Source: Streptomyces sp. BK340 (GTDB taxonomy: Bacteria > Actinomycetota > Actinomycetes > Streptomycetales > Streptomycetaceae). Taken from it: a stretch of DNA of 64,000 nt. The translations under genes were made by a program, and so were the position numbers. Below are positions 19,092 through 26,881 of the stretch, piece after piece. Position 1 is the stretch's first letter. Every line of letters begins with the position of its first letter. A model generated the notes under the pieces. The model was not told where the DNA came from and searched no databases. It saw nothing but the letters and a program-made list of their open reading frames with translations. The stretch lies in contig NZ_VISR01000007.1 in assembly GCF_007827595.1 (NCBI RefSeq), forward strand, positions 186,001 through 250,000, written 5' to 3'.

Positions 19092-20375
19092 GTGGACGAA
19101 GCTGATTTCAAGGCGTTGCTCGCGCCTCTTGCGGTGTCCTGGTGGGAGGCCGACAGCGGTCTGGGCGTGGTCGACAGCGGGGGCGCCGCGTTCGACGACC
19201 GGCGCGCCACCCGCCGGTTCCTCGAGGCCCTCCACGCGGACGGCGGCCCGTCCGGCGCGTCCGGCTGCGTCCCGTACCGTGCGTCTTTCGAGGGCAGAAC
19301 CTTCCACGTCCACTGGCCGGAACTCGGCGGCGGGCCGGGACGGCACGGCAGCAGGGGAGTGGCGATCGAGGTGGTCGACCGGCCGGACGACGACCCGTAC
19401 GCCACGTTCGCCGACCTCGCCCCGGCCGCGGCATTCGTGCGCGACGCCACGGGCCGTTACCTGTGGGCCAACCATGCCTATGCCCACCTGTACGGCACCA
19501 CGCGCGACGCCGTGATCGGCCGTCACCTCGCCGACGTCGACGAAGCTGGTGACATCACCCGGTTCCTCGCCCTCGACCAGGAGGTCCTGACGCGCGGCCG
19601 GCCGGTACGGCACACCCTCACCTACCGGCGCGTCGACGGCTGCCCGGGCCGTGCGGCGGGCTACCGCTTCCCCGTCCGCTGGGGCGCGGCCCGCTGTATC
19701 GCGGGCATCTACGTCGACGTCACCGACTACGCCCAGGTGCTGGACCAACGACACCAGGCCGAGGCCGACTTACAGGCCCTGCGCGACCACAGCGGACTGC
19801 TCTGCGTCCGTCTGACCCCGGACGGCCGGGTCAGCGAGGCCGGCACCGTGGTCGCCGATGTCCTGCGCATCCGGCTCTCCGATCTGATAGGTCTGCCGGC
19901 CGACACCCTGCTCGCCAGGACACCCGAACGCAGCGCCCTGCACCGGGTCTGGGACGACCTGATCAGCGGCCGGCGCCGAAGCGCCCGCACCTGTGCCGTA
20001 CTCGTCGACCGGGACGGCCGGCGGCGCCGGGCCCGAATCCATCTGAGCACCGTGTGCGGTACGACCCCCGGTGTGTCCGGCGTATGGGCCGTCGGCACTC
20101 ACCTCGGCCTGCCCCATCAGGCCCGACCGGACCTGACGGCCGCCCAGGTCCGCATACTCGCCCTGCTCGCGGCCGGGCACAGCAACGCGGACATCGCGGC
20201 GAAGCTGCGCCTGTCCCGGCAGACGGTGGACTACCACCTGAGCCGCTTGCGCGCCCTGCTCGACGCCGCCACCCGCCCGGCGCTGGTCGCCCGGGCCTAC
20301 GTGCTCGGCATCCTCTCACCACAGACCTGGCCGCCCCGGTCCGCGACGGCGGCACACCCCGCAAGCCCGGTCTGA
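19092..20375 (+). CDS. PAS-domain LuxR-type transcriptional regulator with a TTA codon
   Basis: A 427-residue cytoplasmic regulator. PAS-like sensor segments are recognisable around residues 95-210 (YLWANHAYAHLYGTTRDAVI) and 225-335. A C-terminal LuxR helix-turn-helix follows at about 345-400 (LTAAQVRILALLAAGHSNAD then LRLSRQTVDYHLSRLRALL). No Walker motifs or receiver domain are present. The GTG at 19092 has AAGGAG 6 nt upstream. Codon 227 (19770-19772) is TTA within EADLQAL, so translation should depend on the bldA tRNA, which is common for pathway regulators of secondary metabolism in Streptomyces. Its divergent position makes the ATP-grasp/dikinase/MFS operon the likely target (inference). 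Confidence 0.85.
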   Translation: MDEADFKALLAPLAVSWWEADSGLGVVDSGGAAFDDRRATRRFLEALHADGGPSGASGCVPYRASFEGRTFHVHWPELGGGPGRHGSRGVAIEVVDRPDDDPYATFADLAPAAAFVRDATGRYLWANHAYAHLYGTTRDAVIGRHLADVDEAGDITRFLALDQEVLTRGRPVRHTLTYRRVDGCPGRAAGYRFPVRWGAARCIAGIYVDVTDYAQVLDQRHQAEADLQALRDHSGLLCVRLTPDGRVSEAGTVVADVLRIRLSDLIGLPADTLLARTPERSALHRVWDDLISGRRRSARTCAVLVDRDGRRRRARIHLSTVCGTTPGVSGVWAVGTHLGLPHQARPDLTAAQVRILALLAAGHSNADIAAKLRLSRQTVDYHLSRLRALLDAATRPALVARAYVLGILSPQTWPPRSATAAHPASPV

Positions 20376-20481
20376 ACGCTCCGCTCCCGTCCGGGCACCG
20401 CCCGAAGGCGGACGGACCCGATCCGGACCCGCGCCCGAGTCAGGGCCGCTCCGTCCCGGGAGGCGGCCGCCTGACGGCCCG

Positions 20482-20777
20482 TCACCCCTCCCAAGGGCGC
20501 CAGCCGTCCTCGTCGTCGCTCCGCCACAGGGCGATCCCGCGCTCGCGCAGCGCCGCGCGCAGTTCGTGCGGTGCCAGCCAGGAATGGAGCGGGCCGTCAT
20601 ACCCAGTCGGCGGGTGACCGGCAGCCCGCCGCACTCCCCGCTCACGGTGACCGTGAAGCGGCCCGCCTCGTCGCCGGCCCGGCCGACGAGCCACGACGCC
20701 GCACGCACGAGCGGGGTCCAGTGCCGGGTGGCGCGGGGCCGCCCGGTGCGGGCTCGCAGCGCGGCGAAGAGTCCCAA
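20482..20777 (-). pseudogene. Frameshifted gene remnant, function unknown
   Basis: Two minus-strand frames look like pieces of one protein. The upstream frame reads through ARTGRPRATRHWTPLVRAAS and AGRFTVTVSGECGGLPVTRR. After a shift near 20603 the other frame continues as YDGPLHSWLAPHELRAALRE and ends at 20482 with DEDGWRPWEG. Neither frame alone has balanced composition on both sides of the shift. A single-base indel in the GGGTATG stretch would join them. I do not recognise the family. It could also be a sequencing error in a real short gene. Confidence 0.4.
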
Positions 20778-20904
20778 AGCCCGGTTGACGACGGTGAATT
20801 CGGTACCGGCCTAGGGTTGTTCCGGGTGGTGCGATCCCGGCGGCATGCCGCCGCGGCGGCCCGAGAATCGAAGGTGAACCGGACCAGGGGGAGGGGCGGG
20901 AGCC

Positions 20905-21405
20905 GTGGCCGCAGAGGTGTCGGGGACCTTCGAGTACAGGATCACGCACATCGTCAGCAAGGAGGGCGGTCACCACCACACGCGGACGCTCGCCCTCACC
21001 AACGACGACGCGGGCCGTCTGGAGCGTTTCGAGCAACACAGGAACGAGGCCCACGCGACGTGCGACCACTGCGGCGCTCGACTCCTGGTGGCGCTCCCGT
21101 CGTTCGCCGAAGTGCGTGCTGAGCGCCGCAGGCACGGGTTGTTGTGGAAGGTGTGCGCGCCGGCGACGGTCCTCAGCGGCTACGGCCTTTTCCACGTGAC
21201 CCGCACCGCCACGAGCACGGGTTACGGGCCTGAAATCGCCTTCGTCGTGACCGTGGCCGCGACGCTGTTCTTCGCGTACCGCACGCTGATCAGCGGAATG
21301 CTCTCGCGCAGCAACGGAGGGCCCGACGTCACACGCGTCGACTGCCGGGAACGCGGAAACGTTCGGCACGGCTGGACCTACGTGACAGCCATCGAGGATT
21401 CGTGA
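20905..21405 (+). CDS. Hypothetical membrane protein with a CxxC motif
   Basis: A 166-residue protein of unknown function. The N-terminal half is soluble and contains CDHCGARLLVAL (about residues 52-63), a possible zinc-binding knuckle. Two hydrophobic helices follow at about 85-105 and 110-130, and the tail is short and charged. It starts at GTG 20905 with a GGGAG just upstream; the spacing is tight, so the exact start is uncertain. It converges with the kinase gene, 41 bp apart, and has no operon partner. Confidence 0.6.
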   Translation: MAAEVSGTFEYRITHIVSKEGGHHHTRTLALTNDDAGRLERFEQHRNEAHATCDHCGARLLVALPSFAEVRAERRRHGLLWKVCAPATVLSGYGLFHVTRTATSTGYGPEIAFVVTVAATLFFAYRTLISGMLSRSNGGPDVTRVDCRERGNVRHGWTYVTAIEDS

Positions 21406-21446
21406 CGCGGTCGGGCGGTCCGGTCGGTTCCCGTCCCCGTACCGGC

Positions 21447-23624
21447 TCAGGCCGTGGCGTCCTCGTACTGGCCGAGAAAGCGGAATCGGCCGCCGGACGC
21501 CCGGAAGAGGTACAGCGCCTTCACGGTGTAGCCGGTGCTCGACGACGTGTAGCGCAGTCTCTTGGTGATCCCGCGGTAGTCGATGTCGCGCAGCCGTCCC
21601 ACGATCGTGCCGCGTGCCGCGCCGGACGCGCCCGGTGTCGTCATCGCGCGGCCCACGAAGAGCGCCGCGTCGTAGGCCTCGGCGGAGTACCAGGGCGGGG
21701 CGGTGCCGAAGCGTTCGCGGTAGGCGGTGACGAAGGACTTCGCGGCCGTCACACGCGTCGGATCGAGGAAGGCGGTGGCGAAGACCCATCCCTCGGCGGC
21801 GTTGCCCGCCGAGGCGAGGAAGCGGGGGTCGAGAGCGCGCTCGGTGGCCAGTCGCACACCCGAGTAGCCGGCGCCGCGCAGCGCGAGCGCCAGTTTCGCG
21901 GCGCGCGCATGTCCACCGGCGAACACCACCGCGTCCGCTTCCGCGTCGACCACAGACTCCGCGAGGGCACGGAAGCCGTCGGCGCTGTCGTCCTCGGCGG
22001 CGAGGGTACGCCGGGTCGTCGCGTGGTGCCCGGAGCGCATGGCGTCACCGACCGATGCGCAGATGTTCCAGCTGAAGTCTCCCTCGGCCGCGTCGTCGAT
22101 CAGCACCGTCCTGCGGGCCCGGGCGGTGCGGACGAGGTACGCGACCAGGGGCGCCGCCAGGTTGCGGTCGGGGGGCCGGGTGGCCGCGTAGGTCCGGTAC
22201 GTCACCCCTTCGAGCCCGACCGACACGGAGACCAAGGGCAGCAGTGCCTTCTGGTACTCGGCGACAACGGCCTCGGCGCAGGCGTCGGTGGTCGGCCCGA
22301 TCACTGCGCGGACCCGTTTGTCGGCCGCGAGTCGCCGCGCGATCCGTCGCGCCCGGGTCGGGCTGCCCGCGTCGTCGTGCACCTGGAGCGCGAGGTCGAA
22401 GCCGCGGTCGCTGCGGGAGTTGAGATGGTCGACGGCGAGCCGGACACCGTTCTCCTGGGCGAGTCCTGCCGCCTTGTGCCCTCCCGTCAGATCGGCGTGC
22501 AGGGCGACCACCGTGCGCGGAAGCCGGGTGCCGCCGCCGCGCGTCGATACACGACCGGGGCGGTCCGCCGTCCACCAGGCCGTCGTCGCGCCCGCCGCCA
22601 GAACCCCGGCGGCCGGGCCCAGCACCAGGAAGCGGCGTCGGGTGGCGCCCTTCGGCGGCACCTCCGAGTCGGCCACGGTGTCGATGCCGGGCGGAGCGCC
22701 GGACACCTCGGTCGCCTCGACGGCGGGCAGGGCGAGAGCGGCGGTCGAACGGCGCGCGATCAGCCGGGTGGACGATTCGGGCAACCAGCCCCCGCCCGAG
22801 CCGTCCCGGTCGTCGGGCTCCGTCCCGTCCAGGGCTCGCCGGATGTCGGCCACGGGGGGCCGGGAGCCCGGCTCCTTGGCCAGACAGTTCCGCAGCAACG
22901 GCAGCAGCGGTGCCGGTACGCCGTCCAGCTCGGGTTCGTCGTGGACCGTACGCACCAGCGCCTCGGCCGCGGAGCCCCGGCCGAAGGGGCGTTCGCCCGT
23001 CGCGGCGAATGCCAGCAGACAGCCGAGCGAGAAGACGTCGCTGGCCGGCCCGATCTCCCTGCCCCGTCCCTGGGCCTGTTCGGGGGAGAGGAATCCGGGG
23101 GAGCCGACCACCATCCCGCTGGCGGTGAGCGCGGTGTCCTCCGGCATCCGGGCGATACCGAAGTCGATCATCCGCGGTCCGTCGACCGCCAGCAGCACAT
23201 TGCCCGGCTTGACGTCCCGGTGCACCAGACCTGCCCCGTGCACGGCCTCCAGCGCCTCGGCGAGGCGGGCCCCCAGGAACCGCACCGAGCGGTACGGCAG
23301 CGGCCCGCCCGCCTCGACCGTCTCCGCCAGTGAGGGGCCCGGCACGAACGCAGTGGCGAGCCACGGCGACTCCGCGTCCGGGTCCGCGTCGAGCAGCGGT
23401 ACGACCCAGGGGCTGGTGACCCGGCCCGCCGTCTCCACCTCACGGCGGAAACGGGCCCGGAAACCCGGATCGTCCGCATGGGCGGGGCGTATGACCTTCA
23501 CAGCGGCCAGTGAGCCCGAGCCGGAGCGGGCCAGGTACACCACGCCCATGCCGCCCGCGCCCAGCCGGCGCAGCAGCCGGTAGCCCGCGATCCCGGCCGG
23601 GTCGGCGCCGCGCAACGGCTCCAT
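21447..23624 (-). CDS. Ser/Thr protein kinase fused to ABC-type solute-binding sensor domain
   Basis: A 725-residue membrane kinase. Residues about 10-270 form a Hanks-type kinase: glycine loop LGAGGMGVVYLA, lysine in AAVKVI, catalytic loop HRDVKPGN, and metal loop MIDFGIA. A linker and one hydrophobic segment (FLVLGPAAGVLAAGATTAWW, about 345-365) precede a 350-residue extracellular type I periplasmic-binding domain of the branched-chain amino acid-binding type (VVALHADLTGGHKAAGLAQE, VIGPTTDACAEAVV). This is a recognised streptomycete architecture: ligand binding outside presumably controls phosphorylation inside. The ATG at 23624 starts 10 bp after the upstream paralogous kinase gene ends. 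Confidence 0.9.
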   Translation of the reverse strand: MEPLRGADPAGIAGYRLLRRLGAGGMGVVYLARSGSGSLAAVKVIRPAHADDPGFRARFRREVETAGRVTSPWVVPLLDADPDAESPWLATAFVPGPSLAETVEAGGPLPYRSVRFLGARLAEALEAVHGAGLVHRDVKPGNVLLAVDGPRMIDFGIARMPEDTALTASGMVVGSPGFLSPEQAQGRGREIGPASDVFSLGCLLAFAATGERPFGRGSAAEALVRTVHDEPELDGVPAPLLPLLRNCLAKEPGSRPPVADIRRALDGTEPDDRDGSGGGWLPESSTRLIARRSTAALALPAVEATEVSGAPPGIDTVADSEVPPKGATRRRFLVLGPAAGVLAAGATTAWWTADRPGRVSTRGGGTRLPRTVVALHADLTGGHKAAGLAQENGVRLAVDHLNSRSDRGFDLALQVHDDAGSPTRARRIARRLAADKRVRAVIGPTTDACAEAVVAEYQKALLPLVSVSVGLEGVTYRTYAATRPPDRNLAAPLVAYLVRTARARRTVLIDDAAEGDFSWNICASVGDAMRSGHHATTRRTLAAEDDSADGFRALAESVVDAEADAVVFAGGHARAAKLALALRGAGYSGVRLATERALDPRFLASAGNAAEGWVFATAFLDPTRVTAAKSFVTAYRERFGTAPPWYSAEAYDAALFVGRAMTTPGASGAARGTIVGRLRDIDYRGITKRLRYTSSSTGYTVKALYLFRASGGRFRFLGQYEDATA

Positions 23625-23634
23625 CAGCGCCCCA

Positions 23635-25875
23635 TCAGGTGGACACCTGGAACGGCGCCGCGCCCTGGTACCTGAACCGGCCGCCGTCGACCTTCCACAG
23701 ATAGACGCCACGGCCGTCGATGACCAGTGACCCCGTCTTCTTGTCGAAGGCGAAGTTCTTGGTGATCCCCTTGTACGAGGCCCCGCGCAGCGCCGTCGCC
23801 AGGTTCTGCCGGGTCACGCGCCCGGCGGACGGCGAACTCAGAGCCTGCACGATCAACCGGGCCACGTCGTACGCCTCGACGGCATACCGCTGCGGTTCGG
23901 CGTCGAAACGCCTGCGGTACGCGGCCGCGAACGCCTTGGCCTCGGGTGCCACGGAGGCGTCCATGACGGGGGCGACGACCACCCAGCCGTCGGCCGCGTC
24001 CCCGGCGGCGGACAGGAACCGGGCGTCGAGCACACCCTGGGCGGCGGCTCGTGCACCCGCGAAATGACGGTGCGTCAATTCCCGGGCCAGCAGCGCTGCG
24101 CGGTCGTGGTAGCCGGCGAACACCACGGAGTCCGCTCCACCGTCGAGCAGGGCGTCGAGCGTCGGTCCGAAGTCCCTGCGCAACGCGCTGACCACCTTGG
24201 GAACGACCGGCTGCCGGTCCTGGTGAAGCATGCGGGACAGCGCGCTGCTGATCTCCCACCCGTACGCGTCCGCCGCCCGGTCGTCGACGATTCCGATCGT
24301 GTGCGACTTGGCGGTGCCGTGCAGGTAGGCGCGGAGATAGAAGGGCAGGATCGTGTCCGTCACGCGGGCGTGGAGGAAGGACCGGCTGCCCGTCACGCCC
24401 AGCACGGTGGCGCCGGGTGACACGGCGATGAGGGGCAGTGACGCGGTGTCGTACGTCGCCAGCGAGGCCAGGGCGGTGTCGTCCGTGGTGGGACCGATCA
24501 CGGCCAGCACGGAAGGGTCGGCGACCAGCCGCTTGGCCGCCGCCGGGGACCTGGCCGGAACCCCGCCGTCGTCCACCGTCCGCACGGCGAGCGTGAACGG
24601 CCTGCCGCCACGGGAGTTGAACTCGTCGACGGCGAGCCGCAGCCCCCGCTCCTGAGCCCGGCCCACCGCCCTGTGGTCACCGCTCAGATCCGCGTGCAGG
24701 CCGATCGTGTGCACGGGCCCCTTCGCCGTCGGGGCGGCGGTGGAGCCGTTCCCCTTGCCGTCACCGGAGAGAGCGGCCCAGGCGGCCAGACCGCCTCCGG
24801 CCGCGACGGTCACCGCGCCCCCGGTGAGGACGAGGAGCCGGCGTCTGCCGACGGCACGTCCCGACGGCTGTGCGCCCGCGTCGTCCGCCGCGGTGGTGTC
24901 GGCGGACTCGGAGGCGACCTCGGTGTCATCGACGGCGGGCAGCCCGAGCCCCGCGGCCGACCGTTCGGCGATCAGCCGGATCAACGGCTCGGGCAACCAG
25001 TCCTCGTCAGCGGGTTCCTGGTCCTGCCGCGCGGGACGTACCGCCCGGAGGATCTCCCGCGGGTCGGCGGGCTCGGTGGCCGCGAGGGCCTGCGACAACG
25101 CCTCCGCAGTGGGCCGCTGCCGCGGGTCCTTCTCCAGACAGCCGCGCACCAATTCGGCGAGCTCCGGCGGAACACCCTCCAGATCCGGGGTGTCGTGCAC
25201 CGTCCGGTACAGCAGCGCGTCGGGGGAGCCCGTACCGAACGGGGGCCGGCCGGTGGCCGCGTGGGCCAGCACGCAGCCCAGCGAGAAGACGTCGCCGGCC
25301 GGGCCCACCTCCCGCCCGCCCTGGGCCTGTTCCGGTGCCAGGAAGCCGGGGGTGCCGACCACGACACCGGTCGACGTGAGCGCGGTGTCCTCAAGATCGC
25401 GGGCGACACCGAAGTCGATCAGCCGGGGGCCGTCGAGCGCCAGCAGCACATTGCCCGGCTTGACGTCCCGGTGCACGAGACCGACCGCGTGGAGGTCGCT
25501 CAGCGCCTGGGCGAGCCGGGCGCCCAGCACCCGCACGCTCCGTACGGGCAGTGGCCCGTGTGCCGCGAGAGCCTCACCCAGCGAGGGCCCCGGCACGAAG
25601 ACGGTGGCCAGCCAGGGCGCCGCCGCCTCGGGGTCCGCGTCCACCAGAGACGCCACCCAGGGGCTGGTCATCCGGCGGGCCGTCTCGGCCTCGCGCCGGA
25701 AACGCTCCCGGAATCCGGCGTCCTCGGCGTACTCGGCCTGAATCACCTTCAGCGCGACCAGTGCACCGCCGGCCGAGCGGGCCAGGTACACCACACCCAT
25801 GCCACCCGCGCCGAGCCGCCCGAGCATCCGATGGCCCGCCAGCCGGGACGGGTCCGAGGTACGCAGCGGCTCCAT
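23635..25875 (-). CDS. Ser/Thr protein kinase fused to ABC-type solute-binding sensor domain (paralogue)
   Basis: A 746-residue paralogue of the downstream kinase, with the same order: kinase domain (LGAGGMGVVYLA, VALKVI, HRDVKPGN, LIDFGVA), hydrophobic segment LLVLTGGAVTVAAGGGLAAW, and extracellular solute-binding domain (HTIGLHADLSGDHRAVGRAQ, VIGPTTDDTALASL). The kinase lobes match closely and the sensor lobes less so, which suggests a tandem duplication followed by ligand divergence. The ATG shares its A with the TGA of the lipoprotein gene (TGATG), so the two are coupled. The sensing ligand is unknown. Confidence 0.9.
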   Translation of the reverse strand: MEPLRTSDPSRLAGHRMLGRLGAGGMGVVYLARSAGGALVALKVIQAEYAEDAGFRERFRREAETARRMTSPWVASLVDADPEAAAPWLATVFVPGPSLGEALAAHGPLPVRSVRVLGARLAQALSDLHAVGLVHRDVKPGNVLLALDGPRLIDFGVARDLEDTALTSTGVVVGTPGFLAPEQAQGGREVGPAGDVFSLGCVLAHAATGRPPFGTGSPDALLYRTVHDTPDLEGVPPELAELVRGCLEKDPRQRPTAEALSQALAATEPADPREILRAVRPARQDQEPADEDWLPEPLIRLIAERSAAGLGLPAVDDTEVASESADTTAADDAGAQPSGRAVGRRRLLVLTGGAVTVAAGGGLAAWAALSGDGKGNGSTAAPTAKGPVHTIGLHADLSGDHRAVGRAQERGLRLAVDEFNSRGGRPFTLAVRTVDDGGVPARSPAAAKRLVADPSVLAVIGPTTDDTALASLATYDTASLPLIAVSPGATVLGVTGSRSFLHARVTDTILPFYLRAYLHGTAKSHTIGIVDDRAADAYGWEISSALSRMLHQDRQPVVPKVVSALRRDFGPTLDALLDGGADSVVFAGYHDRAALLARELTHRHFAGARAAAQGVLDARFLSAAGDAADGWVVVAPVMDASVAPEAKAFAAAYRRRFDAEPQRYAVEAYDVARLIVQALSSPSAGRVTRQNLATALRGASYKGITKNFAFDKKTGSLVIDGRGVYLWKVDGGRFRYQGAAPFQVST

Positions 25876-26693
25876 CACTTCCCCTTCAATCGCTGCCGGA
25901 CGCGCACCAGCATCTGACCCAGGGCGGTGCTGCCCAGTCCCTGGAGTTCTTCCTGGGTGTGCCCTTTTCCGCCCGTCACGGAGACGGCCACGACGACCGT
26001 GCCCAGCCGGGCGACCATCCACAGGTACGGCTGGGCGTTGCCGCCCTTCCCGACGTACTGACCGGCCTCCAGTACCGAGTCGTCGGCGTAGTCCTGCTCG
26101 CGGGCGCCGAAGGGGGTGCCGAGGCTGTTCAGACCCGTGATCCGTTCGTCGGCCCGTGGCTGTTGCTCCGGGCAGCGCAGGGGTTCCTCCAGCGTGGTGC
26201 TCAGCTGTTCGTCGGCGCCGAGGACGGAGGAGTGCACGGTGGCCGAGGCCGTCACCTTGACGGCACCTTTCCCTCCGCCTGCGGGCAGCCGGCTGTAGCG
26301 GGACAGGCCGGCCAGTACGCCTCGGGGGAGCTTCGGCCGCTCCCAGTGGCAGTTGCCGTCCAGCACGGCCCAGGTGCCCGGGGTGCTCTCGGCCGGGTCC
26401 TGCGCGACGAAGCCCCGGCCCCAGTCGCCCGGAGCGAACACCACGGAGTCCACCAGGTCCTGCCCGTCCTTCGAGGTCCTGGGGACGAGGTCGGCGTCGG
26501 GTCTGAAGGCGGGGGTGGGGGAAGAGCCGCCCGACGGGGGCGCCGTGGCTTCGGGCGCCGCGGTGTGCGCGGGAGACCCCGTCCGACGCGAGGAGCCGCC
26601 GTCCGCCCCCTGCGCCGAACACCCGGCCAGCAGACTCCCCGCCACCGCGAGCGCCACCCAAGTTCCCCGTACACACCAGGTGTTGCTCTTCAC
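25875..26693 (-). CDS. Lipoprotein coupled to two sensor kinases
   Basis: A 272-residue exported lipoprotein with signal peptide MKSNTWCVRGTWVALAVAGS and lipobox LLAGC (cysteine about residue 25), followed by a Ser/Pro-rich linker. The mature domain is not one I recognise. It contains several cysteine-bearing segments such as LDGNCHWERP and EPLRCPEQQ. It is the first gene of a three-gene unit, and its stop overlaps the start of the first kinase. It may present ligands to, or modulate, the extracellular domains of the two kinases (inference). Confidence 0.75.
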   Translation of the reverse strand: MKSNTWCVRGTWVALAVAGSLLAGCSAQGADGGSSRRTGSPAHTAAPEATAPPSGGSSPTPAFRPDADLVPRTSKDGQDLVDSVVFAPGDWGRGFVAQDPAESTPGTWAVLDGNCHWERPKLPRGVLAGLSRYSRLPAGGGKGAVKVTASATVHSSVLGADEQLSTTLEEPLRCPEQQPRADERITGLNSLGTPFGAREQDYADDSVLEAGQYVGKGGNAQPYLWMVARLGTVVVAVSVTGGKGHTQEELQGLGSTALGQMLVRVRQRLKGK

Positions 26694-26881
26694 GCAGTCC
26701 CCTCTGCACCGACTGATCCGTCCGACTGCCGAACGTAGACGGCCGCGGGGGGAAGAGGCCTCGGTGAAAACACGTAACTCCCCACGTGTTTCACCGCGCC
26801 CCAGGTGCCCGGGCCGGATGCGCGGTGGTCCGGGGTTTCACGGACGTGTCCGCGCGGGCGGCCCCGGCACACTGACGTCGC

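Noticed and set aside
22045-23364. 439-codon minus-strand frame inside the kinase gene
   Set aside because: Wrong frame of a clear kinase; very high Arg/Gly content.
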